From Anaerolineaceae bacterium (lineage in GTDB: Bacteria > Chloroflexota > Anaerolineae > Aggregatilineales > Phototrophicaceae), in the NCBI GenBank assembly GCA_002702065.1, contig NZXX01000001.1, forward strand, positions 1,922,001 through 1,986,000: 64,000 nt of DNA, written 5' to 3'. Under the pieces are notes generated by a model. The model saw only the letters and a program-made list of their open reading frames with translations. It ran no database searches and was not told the DNA's origin. Made by a program: the position numbers and the translations under genes. Shown here one piece after another: positions 44,342 through 51,984 of the stretch; position 1 is the stretch's first letter, and every line of letters begins with the position of its first letter.

Positions 44342-45742
44342 ATGTCGATTAAACACTATGATGCTGTAATTATTGGTTCCGGACAGGCTGGTACGCCGCT
44401 TGCTTCTGCTCTGGCGAACGCAGGCTGGCGAACAGCGCTGGTCGAAAGAAAGTATGTTGGCGGTACGTGCGTTAACTGGGGCTGTACACCCACCAAGGCG
44501 ATGATCGCCAGTGCTCAGGTTGCCCATATGGTGCGGCGGTCGGCGGAGTATGGTATTCATGCTGAATTTGACTCGACCGACATGGGACAGGTCCATGAAC
44601 GCACACAGCGAATTGTCGAAAAGTCACGATCGGGCAATATGTCCCGTCTGGAGAAAGCCGACGGGCTGGATTTGTATATGGGGGAAGCCCATTTTACCGG
44701 TGTGCGTGAGCTGGAAATCGTCTTGAATGAGGGCGGCACGGTGCAATTGGCTGCAGACCGGGTATTTATTAACACCGGTGAGCGACCCCGAACACTGGAT
44801 GTGCCCGGTTTTGCCGATATACCTGTTTTGTATTCCCACGATATGCTGGCGCTCGAAGAACTACCCAGCCACCTCGTGATCGTCGGCAGTGGTCCGGTTG
44901 GTCTGGAATTTGCGCAGATGTTTGCTCGGTTTGGCAGCCATGTGACGGTGATCGAGCGTGAGGGTCGATTGCTCAGCCGTGAAGACGCGGATATTGCGGA
45001 TGCCATGTACGACATGTTATGTGATGAAGGGGTCGACATACGACTGTCGTCTGAAGTCAAGCAGGCGGAACGCGACGATGGGGGAATGATTCGTATTCAG
45101 CTGCATGATGCGGACCAAGATACCATCACATCGGTGACCGGTTCTCACGTACTGGTTGCGATTGGACGCGTGCCTAATACCGACATGCTTGATGTTGAAA
45201 AAACCGGCCTCAAACTGGACGATCGCGGCTATATTCAAACCAATGACCGGCTTGAAACAGACGTCGAGCAGATTTATGCGCTGGGTGATGTCCGCGGTGG
45301 ACCGGCATTCACGCATATTTCGTATGATGACTTTCGCATTATCCGTGCCAACCTGCTTGAAGACGGTCAAGCTTCCATCCGTGATCGAATGGTGCCGTAT
45401 GTGATCTTCACCGACCCGGAGCTGGGGCGGGTTGGAATTACCGAACATGCGGCAAAAGAGCAGGGGCTTGATGTTCAGATTGCCAAACTACCCATGAGCA
45501 GCGTTGCCCGTGCCATCGAACGGGGCAAGACTCAGGGGCTGATGAAAGCGGTGATCGACAAAAAAACACAGCACATTCTGGGTTGTGCTGTGTTGGGTAT
45601 TGATGGCGGTGAACTGATGTCCGCTATCCAGATAGCCATGATGGGGCAGCTGCCCTATACCGCCCTGCAAAATGGTATATTTGCGCATCCAACGCTGATG
45701 GAGTCGCTGAATACGCTTTTTTCAAAATTCGAAGACGCGTGA
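44342..45742 (+). CDS. FAD-dependent pyridine nucleotide-disulfide oxidoreductase (dihydrolipoamide dehydrogenase/MerA-like)
   Basis: Flavoprotein of 466 aa. FAD motif IIGSGQAGTPLASAL, redox-active disulfide Cys43-Cys48 in GGTCVNWGCTPTK, NAD motif IVGSGPVGLEFAQMFARFG, second FAD motif YALGDVRGGPAFTH, and C-terminal His449/Glu454 (FAHPTLMESL) for the active site of the other subunit. GCTPTK rather than GCIPSK puts it in the mercuric-reductase-like side of the family, but there is no N-terminal HMA domain or C-terminal Cys pair for mercury. It could serve as E3 for the dehydrogenase at 18965-23619. Confidence 0.87.
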   Translation: MSIKHYDAVIIGSGQAGTPLASALANAGWRTALVERKYVGGTCVNWGCTPTKAMIASAQVAHMVRRSAEYGIHAEFDSTDMGQVHERTQRIVEKSRSGNMSRLEKADGLDLYMGEAHFTGVRELEIVLNEGGTVQLAADRVFINTGERPRTLDVPGFADIPVLYSHDMLALEELPSHLVIVGSGPVGLEFAQMFARFGSHVTVIEREGRLLSREDADIADAMYDMLCDEGVDIRLSSEVKQAERDDGGMIRIQLHDADQDTITSVTGSHVLVAIGRVPNTDMLDVEKTGLKLDDRGYIQTNDRLETDVEQIYALGDVRGGPAFTHISYDDFRIIRANLLEDGQASIRDRMVPYVIFTDPELGRVGITEHAAKEQGLDVQIAKLPMSSVARAIERGKTQGLMKAVIDKKTQHILGCAVLGIDGGELMSAIQIAMMGQLPYTALQNGIFAHPTLMESLNTLFSKFEDA

Positions 45743-45750
45743 GCAGGCTA

Positions 45751-46173
45751 TTACCACGCGGGCGGGTCGCTGGCCGGGAAGGACTCATCTGAGGCTTCTT
45801 CCACTTCATCTTTTTCGCCGCTGATGAGATCCCAGCGGGCATAAATATCATCGGTATAGACGGCCATGATAAAGTCATTGCGATGCAGGCCGCCGATGTC
45901 TTTTGTCCACCAATCGACCAGCACCAGCCCCGGTTCAATAATCAGGCGTGGATGATGTTTCTGTGTGTTGGCCTGTTCGGCAACAGCATTGGCAAAGGCT
46001 GCCGCGCCGCTAAAGTCCGGAAATGCGAACTGTCGCTTGAGATGCTTGACGTTGTTCTCTGTCTCAACTTCCCAATGGGGGGCATTGCTTTGGAGTTCAG
46101 CAATCTCACTTTCGGAAAGCGGGTTGGTGGACTCATCAATGGGAGTACAGGTCTGGTTGCGTAAGGGGTTCAT
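45751..46173 (-). CDS. Pterin-4a-carbinolamine dehydratase with acidic C-terminal tail
   Basis: PCD/DCoH-family protein of 140 aa that dehydrates 4a-hydroxytetrahydrobiopterin. The site KHHPRLIIEPGLVLVDWWTKDIGGLHRNDFIMA has the paired His and late Asp, although the usual Thr-His is Thr-Lys. Past the fold is a tail (residues about 118-140) with ASDESFPASDPPAW, a short motif also seen at the ends of unrelated small proteins. Start at 46173 behind AGAGG. No aromatic amino acid hydroxylase is nearby. Confidence 0.85.
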   Translation of the reverse strand: MNPLRNQTCTPIDESTNPLSESEIAELQSNAPHWEVETENNVKHLKRQFAFPDFSGAAAFANAVAEQANTQKHHPRLIIEPGLVLVDWWTKDIGGLHRNDFIMAVYTDDIYARWDLISGEKDEVEEASDESFPASDPPAW

Positions 46174-46209
46174 ACGGCCTCTTTGATTGATTGGCATATA
46201 TTCTCTATT

Positions 46210-46311
46210 TTAAACAACCGGGTTGCACAATATACAGGTGGTTTGTCCGGTTTGGGCGTAGGTCAGGTGGGTCATTGCCAGACACATCGAATGGCCGCCG
46301 CATCCTGGCAT
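46210..46311 (-). CDS. Possible 33-residue Cys/His-rich peptide
   Basis: A short frame in the gap between the pterin dehydratase and PAC2 genes, upstream of and in the same direction as the dehydratase. The 33 residues contain Cys4, His7, Cys10, His15, Cys26 and Cys29, ending in TTCILCNPVV, which could bind zinc. Third-position GC looks like real coding. No ribosome site is visible before the ATG at 46311, and the frame is open further upstream to 46401. I do not recognise a family. Confidence 0.3.
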   Translation of the reverse strand: MPGCGGHSMCLAMTHLTYAQTGQTTCILCNPVV

Positions 46312-46319
46312 GATGTGGG

Positions 46320-46349
46320 TTGAGTGGGGATACTGCGCCGTAGTATACT
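46320..46349 (+). promoter_or_regulatory. Promoter of the PAC2 gene
   Basis: -35 TTGAGT (46320-46325), 18-base spacer and -10 TATACT (46344-46349), 40 bases before the start codon. A ribosome site CAGGAGGTG lies at about 46377-46384. Confidence 0.45.
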
Positions 46350-46388
46350 CACTGCGGGTTTGCCAAATAACAGACAGGAGGTGTACGC

Positions 46389-47318
46389 ATGTCTGAGGCA
46401 TTAGACCTGTGGGAAAAACCGAAAGCTCAGGAAATCAACATGATCGTGGGCTGGCGTCAGTGGGCGGATGCAGGTTCCATGTCTTCTGGTCTGCCCCAAT
46501 ATCTGATTCAGCAAACAGGTGCCCATCAGATCGGCACGATCAAAAACGATGGCTTCTACCTGTTTCAGATTCCGGGCACGCACGATCTGGTGCGTCCGGT
46601 AGTCAAGTTTAGTGACGGCTACCCCGAGTCGATCAAGTCCCAGCGGAATGAATTTTACTACACGGGGGATGACCGTTTCGGGCTGGTCATTTTCTTGGGT
46701 GATGAGCCGCATCTGGATATTGAACGCTACTCGACGGCGCTGCTGGATGCTGCGCAGGCATTAAATGTCAAACGGATTGTGAGTCTGGGTGGCGTCTATG
46801 GCGAGCTGCCCTACGACAAGGAGCGTATCGTATCAGGCAGCTACAGCCTCAAATCGATGAAGGAAGAGATCAGTAATCTGGCCGTGACGTTCTCGGATTA
46901 TCATGGTGGCGCCAGCATCGGCTCGTATATCTGCAAACGGGCAGGCGAGCGTGATATGGAGTTGGTCGGGCTGTATGCCTTTGTACCGACCTACGACTTT
47001 GCAAATCTGCGCGAACTGGGTAACAGCATTCGCATCGAGAATGACTTCATGGCGTGGCTGGGAGTCATGCGGCGGATCAACTATATGTTGAAGATGCGGT
47101 TTGATCTGGATGATCTTGAACAGAAGACGAAGCGACTGATCGAGACAGTGGAAGCCAAAGTCGATGAGCTGGACAGTGTCGCACCTCAGTTAGGTGTGCG
47201 TGAGTTCCTTCAGACCCTGTCTGACGAATTTGTCGAAACGACATTTGATCCGCTGGATGATGTCTGGGAGGATGAACTGCGCCGCCTGTTTGATGACAGC
47301 GATTCAACCGAGTCATGA
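46389..47318 (+). CDS. PAC2 family protein
   Basis: Protein of 309 aa of the PAC2 (proteasome assembly chaperone 2-like) family, with GWRQWADAGSMSSGLPQYLIQ at the N-terminus, the central FLGDEPHLDIERYSTALLDAAQ and SLGGVYGELPYDKER. A coiled C-terminal helix spans about 230-265. Bacterial members have no firm function; archaeal and eukaryotic relatives help assemble proteasomes. It is convergent with the next gene (six-base overlap). Confidence 0.82.
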   Translation: MSEALDLWEKPKAQEINMIVGWRQWADAGSMSSGLPQYLIQQTGAHQIGTIKNDGFYLFQIPGTHDLVRPVVKFSDGYPESIKSQRNEFYYTGDDRFGLVIFLGDEPHLDIERYSTALLDAAQALNVKRIVSLGGVYGELPYDKERIVSGSYSLKSMKEEISNLAVTFSDYHGGASIGSYICKRAGERDMELVGLYAFVPTYDFANLRELGNSIRIENDFMAWLGVMRRINYMLKMRFDLDDLEQKTKRLIETVEAKVDELDSVAPQLGVREFLQTLSDEFVETTFDPLDDVWEDELRRLFDDSDSTES

Positions 47319-48242
47319 CATCGGTTTGTCGAACATGATCTTCTTCGACGCATCTTGAATGCCAACGCGTGCCAGAATCCGGTCAATTTCGGCGTGTGTG
47401 CCGGAATCAATGGGGCTGAATGGGTCGCGCGGCGTTGCGTTGGCAATCGCCTGACGACGGCGCAGCAGTTCCTTGCGGATCGTCAAATTAATGACGGGTT
47501 GGTTTTCGTAACGAATGAGCGGCAAATAGTGATCGAATATGGCTGCTGCGGCATCGGCCTGACCAGATTGGTGCAAGTCATACACGGCGACAAGGATTTC
47601 GCTGAAGGCAAAACCGGTCATTGTCCCGGACGCACCACTTTCCAGTTCTTCCAGCAGGAACATACCCCCTAACCCGCCGAAAATCTGATACTGGTCCGTG
47701 CGCTCACGAATGGCACGGATTTTTTGCATCAGCGGCGGGTCTTCCAACTTGAGGTAGCGCGCATTGGGAATCTGACCGGCGAGTTCAGCCAGCATATCGG
47801 GTGTCATGGTCACACCATTCACCGGTGGGAAATCCTGCACGACGATTGCGGTATCTACCGAATTGGCGACAGTGCTGTATAACGCAATAATCTCATCATC
47901 AGACGGATTATTCATGGGGGGTGGGGCGATCATGACACCGGCGGCACCGGCAGCGACGGCTGATTTGCTCAAATCAATACAGGTATGCAGGTCTTTATGG
48001 CTGGTGCCAACCACAATTGGGATGCGTCCATTCACCGTTTCAATGACGGTCTCCATCACGGCCTTGCGCTCGTCTACAGTTAACTTGGCTGCTTCACCTA
48101 AAACACCCAGGATGGTTAACCCATAGACGCCGAGATCAATCTGGAAATTCACCAGCTTGCGTAAACTCGGCAGGTCCACTTGTTGGCGGGCGTCAAAGGG
48201 TGTGGCAAGGATATTAAAGATGCCGGTGATGCGGTGTGTCAT
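47313..48242 (-). CDS. DapA-like (N-acetylneuraminate lyase superfamily) lyase
   Basis: Schiff-base TIM-barrel enzyme of 309 aa. The lysine is Lys165 (ARYLKLED). The catalytic Tyr seen in true dihydrodipicolinate synthase (YNVPGR motif) is absent; the position reads VVQDFPPVNG. The GTTGE loop is GVLGEAAKL. So it is not DapA but another family aldolase or deaminase. The upstream partner is an FAD amine oxidase (21 bases of gap), a pairing seen in hydroxyproline breakdown, where a DapA-like deaminase acts after an FAD dehydrogenase. That link is a guess. Confidence 0.82.
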   Translation of the reverse strand: MTHRITGIFNILATPFDARQQVDLPSLRKLVNFQIDLGVYGLTILGVLGEAAKLTVDERKAVMETVIETVNGRIPIVVGTSHKDLHTCIDLSKSAVAAGAAGVMIAPPPMNNPSDDEIIALYSTVANSVDTAIVVQDFPPVNGVTMTPDMLAELAGQIPNARYLKLEDPPLMQKIRAIRERTDQYQIFGGLGGMFLLEELESGASGTMTGFAFSEILVAVYDLHQSGQADAAAAIFDHYLPLIRYENQPVINLTIRKELLRRRQAIANATPRDPFSPIDSGTHAEIDRILARVGIQDASKKIMFDKPMS

Positions 48243-48263
48243 AAGGTTACTCCGGATGAATGG

Positions 48264-49556
48264 TTAAAGCGCATTTTTATCGTGTTCGACCCAGTTTACC
48301 CCGATGCCGAAATCAGCAAACGAGGGGTCTTTTAGCGGTAGGCCAAATAACTTGCAGGCGAGGATCTCAGCTGCTGCTGCGGAACTCATGATGCCGTGCC
48401 CGACATGCCCCACTGAGAGATAGAGTCCTTCTACAGCGGGGTGCGCATCAATAATCGCGCGTTCGCTGTCGTACGGTTGGATACTGCCATCAGGGTTGGT
48501 TACCCAGGCAGCGGTTTCATCTCGCTGAACATAGTAACCGATATTGTGCGAAATGCCGCGCAGATACCTTGAATCGGCAAACCCCTGCCCATCACTGTGA
48601 CCGAATTGTTTGGCAAGCAGCATCAGCGTGATGGACGGAAAGCGCGGGTCTTTGAGCTGCCCAACAGGTTCAACAGGGTCATCTAAAGCGTCGACTCTGG
48701 TTGTTTCATTGCCCCCGGTTTTTACGCGTTTATTGTGCCAGTTGTATTCCCAGCCGAAGATCGCGCCGGATTGTGCTTCCGGGCGGACATGGGGGTAGGG
48801 ATGCGCACCAATCAGCATAGGGCTGCCTTCTGGGAAATCGGCATGGCGCCAGCCGGTGGTGAAGCTCTGGCGTGGACGGAGCATCACTGGAATATCGACG
48901 CCCGCTGTCTTGCCAATGGCCCTTGATGATGCTCCCGCCGCAATGATGACCTGGCGGGTTGCGATGCGCCAGCCAGGGATTTGCACGGCTGCGATGTGAT
49001 CCTGTTCCGTTTGAAGGTGAACCTCAGGGACGTTCAGGATAATCTGTGCCGAGTTTGTCGAGCGGGCATAGGCATGGATCAGAGCGTTCGAATCCAGCCA
49101 GCCTGCGACCGGGTCAAATTTGGCGGCGACGATATTTCGGCTGATGGGTCCAAACCGGTACCTCACCTCGCTGGCATCGAGGTACTCGATGTGCGGCAGA
49201 CCAATGCTGTGCAGATGCCGCACATCATCGCGGAGACCTTCGGCCTGCTTTTCGGTGAAGGCACAAAACAGATAGCCCTGCTGCTTGAGCGCAATGGCCT
49301 GCCGCGCGCCTTCTCCCAGATAGTCATCAGCATGATGATAAATGTCGATGCTGCGCGTCATTTGTCGGGCGAGACAAACGGTGGGCCAGCACGAACGGTA
49401 ATTCTCCAGCGAAGCGGTAGAACTGCCTGCGCCAAGGCGATCACTTTTCTCGATCAGTACCGCACGTGTGCCCGGTGCGTAGCGCTCGATGGCCCAAAGC
49501 GCGGCGGTGCCTGCCGGTCCACCCCCAATGATGACTACGTCGGCAGTATGGGGCAT
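48264..49556 (-). CDS. FAD-dependent oxidoreductase (glycine/D-amino acid oxidase family)
   Basis: DAO-family flavoprotein, 430 aa from the chosen start. It begins with the nucleotide motif DVVIIGGGPAGTAALWAIERY; later come IIAAGASSRAIGKTAG and a C-terminal YLSVGHVGHGIMSSAAAAEIL, the second flavin contact. Members oxidise secondary or primary amines such as sarcosine, D-amino acids or proline derivatives. The frame is open to 49640, and a TTG with GGAG before it (near 49598) is another possible start, so the N-terminus is uncertain. It is upstream of the DapA-like gene and probably co-transcribed with it. Confidence 0.85.
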   Translation of the reverse strand: MPHTADVVIIGGGPAGTAALWAIERYAPGTRAVLIEKSDRLGAGSSTASLENYRSCWPTVCLARQMTRSIDIYHHADDYLGEGARQAIALKQQGYLFCAFTEKQAEGLRDDVRHLHSIGLPHIEYLDASEVRYRFGPISRNIVAAKFDPVAGWLDSNALIHAYARSTNSAQIILNVPEVHLQTEQDHIAAVQIPGWRIATRQVIIAAGASSRAIGKTAGVDIPVMLRPRQSFTTGWRHADFPEGSPMLIGAHPYPHVRPEAQSGAIFGWEYNWHNKRVKTGGNETTRVDALDDPVEPVGQLKDPRFPSITLMLLAKQFGHSDGQGFADSRYLRGISHNIGYYVQRDETAAWVTNPDGSIQPYDSERAIIDAHPAVEGLYLSVGHVGHGIMSSAAAAEILACKLFGLPLKDPSFADFGIGVNWVEHDKNAL

Positions 49557-49700
49557 GTCTGTTTGATCAGGAAAGGTGATGAATTTGCGCGCCGCCAAGG
49601 ACCATTCTCCCCGAATCGTATGGGGGCAATCATACCGCATTTTATGATTGCTACCGACGTGCGATTATGCCGATAAATGGGTGAGTTGGGTTAGCGGACT

Positions 49701-50519
49701 TTAGCTTTGATGGTCATCCTGTCGGGGGGTGGTGCTAGAAAGGCCCTGCGAGATCAGCAAGGCAATCAGGGCGAGGGCGATGAGTATCAGGCCGGTCCAG
49801 ATGGCCGCATCTATGTCGCGCTCGATGACGTTGTAGATGAGCAAGGGCATTGTCTGGGTGCGCCCTTGCAGGCTGCCCGCGAACAAAATGGTCGCGCCAA
49901 ACTCGCCGAGTGCCCGTGCCCAGCATAGGATAGTCCCGGCAGCTAAGGCGCGTGCCGCCAGTGGCATGGTGATATGCCGGAACAGCCGCCAACCGCTTGC
50001 GCCGTCCACCTGGGCGGCATCCTCGATTTCGCGCGAAATTGCCTGAAAGCCGATTTGCGCTGCCCGAATATAAAAAGGCGCCGCCACAAATGCCTGAGCC
50101 ATGATCACGGCGTAAATAGAAAATGGCAGCGAAACACCGATGCTGCTGAGCAAGGGCCCTAGCAAGCCGCGCCTGCCAAATGTGATGAGCAGGGCCAACC
50201 CGGCGACGGCAGGTGGCAGGACAATGGGCAGCTCGATGAGGACATTGAGCAAACGCTTGAACCGAAACTGGTGGCGGGCAAACAAGTAGGCGAGGGGGGT
50301 GCCGAAACACAGCGTCAGCAAGACAGTCGCCGCTGTGGTGATGAAGCTAAGCCAGATCGCGTCCGGAATAGCGGAGTCTGGGGCCGAGCGCCAGGCCTGG
50401 CTTTCGATGGCGCGCAAGGCCAGCGCCAGAATGGGGAGACTCAAAAATGTCAGACTGAGGCTGCTTATAACAATAATGCCAACGCGACCAGGCGTTAGTT
50501 TGTTTCGGGAACTCCGCAT
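49701..50519 (-). CDS. modB: Molybdate ABC transporter permease
   Basis: Membrane permease of 272 aa, about six helices. It has LSFITTAATVLLTLCFGTPLAYLFARHQFR and the EAA loop IEDAAQVDGASGWRLFRHITMPLAARAL typical of ModB/CysT-type permeases. The ATG at 50519 lies within the last 25 bases of modA, a coupling overlap; the frame open to 50606 would cover more of modA. The 144-base gap before the FAD oxidase has no gene. The ModC ATPase is not present downstream. Confidence 0.88.
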   Translation of the reverse strand: MRSSRNKLTPGRVGIIVISSLSLTFLSLPILALALRAIESQAWRSAPDSAIPDAIWLSFITTAATVLLTLCFGTPLAYLFARHQFRFKRLLNVLIELPIVLPPAVAGLALLITFGRRGLLGPLLSSIGVSLPFSIYAVIMAQAFVAAPFYIRAAQIGFQAISREIEDAAQVDGASGWRLFRHITMPLAARALAAGTILCWARALGEFGATILFAGSLQGRTQTMPLLIYNVIERDIDAAIWTGLILIALALIALLISQGLSSTTPRQDDHQS

Positions 50520-51376
50520 GGCGTCGGACTGCTTTCTGGTGTGAGCAAGTTTTCCGGCGTGACTTCGGGCGTCGGTTCGGTTGCTTGCACAGAAACAAAA
50601 TGCCATTCCACCAGAATAGCCTGTCCTTCGTCGGATTGCACAAAGTCGACAAAGGATTGCGCCAGCGCAGGGTCGGCAGCGCTGTTGATGATTGCAATTG
50701 GATAGGTTGCAATGGTGTTGAGATGATCGGGAATGTCAATGATCCTGACGTCGTCGACAACATCAGGGGTGACGTCGGACAAATAAACGATGCCAGCATC
50801 TGCCTCACCGAGGGCGACTTTGGCCGTGACCTGCCGCACGTTATCTTCTTCTGAAACGATGTTGTCAACCACGTGTTCGCGATAGATGTCGCCATACGCG
50901 CAATCGGCTGCCATTCGTTCCAGCATCAGATTGGTATACTCGCGGACGGGGACTGCTGGAGCAGCAACCACAAGCTGCACACCTTCGTTTGCCAGATCGT
51001 GCAAGTTCTGTATCTCGGCAGGGTTATCTGAAGGGATGATCAGAACCAGTCGATTCTGGGCAAAGATGTCGGGTGTGCCGATGACAAGGCCTTCATCCAT
51101 GACCACCTGCATCTGGGTATTGTTGGCGCTGGCGAAGATGTCTACCGGCGCCCCCTCGACAAGCTGGGTTGCCAGTGTTGCTGACCCGGCAAAGCTGAAC
51201 AGCACCTCTGCCCCTGGATTGGCGGCTTCAAAGGCGGTGCCAATCTCCTCGAAAGCGTCTGTCAGTGATGACGCTGCAAACACGGTTAACGTTTGTTCCT
51301 GCCGGGCTGGTGCCCCCGGGATAACAGCGGCTGCGAGTGTCAAGAGTATGGCGAACAGGAAAAGTGATCGAATCAT
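50495..51376 (-). CDS. modA: Molybdate ABC transporter substrate-binding protein
   Basis: ModA binds molybdate or tungstate outside the membrane. 293 aa with a signal peptide (1-24). LTVFAASSLTDAFEEIGTAFEAANPG and FSFAGSATLATQLVEGAPVDIFASAN are the binding motifs with the oxyanion-contacting serines. The final 30 residues (EPTPEVTPENLLTPESSPTP...) are a Pro/Thr/Glu-rich tail outside the fold, like that on the siderophore binding protein. It starts 13 bases after the PadR stop, so the regulator and transporter form one operon. Confidence 0.92.
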   Translation of the reverse strand: MIRSLFLFAILLTLAAAVIPGAPARQEQTLTVFAASSLTDAFEEIGTAFEAANPGAEVLFSFAGSATLATQLVEGAPVDIFASANNTQMQVVMDEGLVIGTPDIFAQNRLVLIIPSDNPAEIQNLHDLANEGVQLVVAAPAVPVREYTNLMLERMAADCAYGDIYREHVVDNIVSEEDNVRQVTAKVALGEADAGIVYLSDVTPDVVDDVRIIDIPDHLNTIATYPIAIINSAADPALAQSFVDFVQSDEGQAILVEWHFVSVQATEPTPEVTPENLLTPESSPTPCGVPETN

Positions 51377-51389
51377 ATGTCAGCACTTC

Positions 51390-51917
51390 CTAGGTGAGTT
51401 GCGTCAGCGTCAATTGTCTTATCCAGGTCAAAACGGCTTCGACCTGAGCGATGTGCAGTTCCAGCGCCATCTGATTGATGCCCGGTTCGGCGTGTTGATG
51501 CTCCTGACGCAGATGCGCATAATGTTCGGCGCAGGTCGCTTGCTGCCGTTCGATGATCGGGTTTACTGAAATGCCCAGCTGCTGAGCGATATACAATCTG
51601 CTCAAGAACTCTACCCGGATATGCCGGATACTGGGTGAGGGGTGTTCGATATGCAGCCATTGCTCAAGTTGCGCTTCGCCGGCTTTAGTCAGCACATATT
51701 CAATGCGCGGCGGTGCGTTTTCAGAAATAACCTGCTGGCCGGTGATGAAGCCATTTTGCTCCAGTCGTTTCAGCACGGCATAGATCTGACTGTTGCTCAA
51801 GTTCCAAACACGGCCTAACTGGCTTGAATGGCGGAAACATTCAAGGAGTTCATAGCCGTGCCGTGCCTGGATTGCCAGCAAACCTAGGATCGTTTCATCA
51901 GGCGTCAGTGGTTTCAT
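51390..51917 (-). CDS. PadR family transcriptional regulator
   Basis: Winged-helix regulator of 175 aa. The PadR domain is at 5-85 (ILGLLAIQARHGYELLECF, LSNSQIYAVLKRLEQNGFI) with a C-terminal helical dimerisation part (95-175) like VirR_C. It opens the modA-modB operon, so control by molybdate or by a related signal is inferred; the usual bacterial molybdate sensor is ModE. Its own promoter contains a perfect dyad (51921-51941), which suits autoregulation. Confidence 0.9.
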   Translation of the reverse strand: MKPLTPDETILGLLAIQARHGYELLECFRHSSQLGRVWNLSNSQIYAVLKRLEQNGFITGQQVISENAPPRIEYVLTKAGEAQLEQWLHIEHPSPSIRHIRVEFLSRLYIAQQLGISVNPIIERQQATCAEHYAHLRQEHQHAEPGINQMALELHIAQVEAVLTWIRQLTLTQLT

Positions 51918-51920
51918 ACC

Positions 51921-51941
51921 CCTATTCTATCGTGGAATAGG
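51921..51941. promoter_or_regulatory. Inverted repeat over the padR -10 region (candidate operator)
   Basis: CCTATTC (51921-51927) and GAATAGG (51935-51941) form a perfect seven-base dyad with a seven-base spacer, three bases from the padR start codon. It covers the -10 box, so a bound protein would block transcription. Autoregulation by PadR is inferred. Confidence 0.5.
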
Positions 51942-51951
51942 ATCGCGTCAA
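51924..51951 (-). promoter_or_regulatory. Promoter of padR-modAB
   Basis: Minus strand -35 TTGACG (51946-51951), 16-base spacer and -10 TAGAAT (51924-51929). The predicted start of the RNA is at or next to the ATG (51917), so the transcript may be leaderless or nearly so. Confidence 0.55.
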
Positions 51952-51973
51952 CAAACTGTTTGCACACAGTTTG
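51952..51973. promoter_or_regulatory. Eight-base inverted repeat next to the padR -35
   Basis: CAAACTGT (51952-51959) and ACAGTTTG (51966-51973) with a six-base spacer, directly upstream of the -35 box. It may be an activator or second repressor site, or a weak stem at the end of the oppF transcript; there is no T run. Confidence 0.4.
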
Positions 51974-51984
51974 CTGATTAGAGG

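Noticed and set aside
51952..51973. Terminator for oppF
   Set aside because: The 8-bp dyad is AT-rich and has no T run; its position beside the padR -35 suits a regulatory site better.
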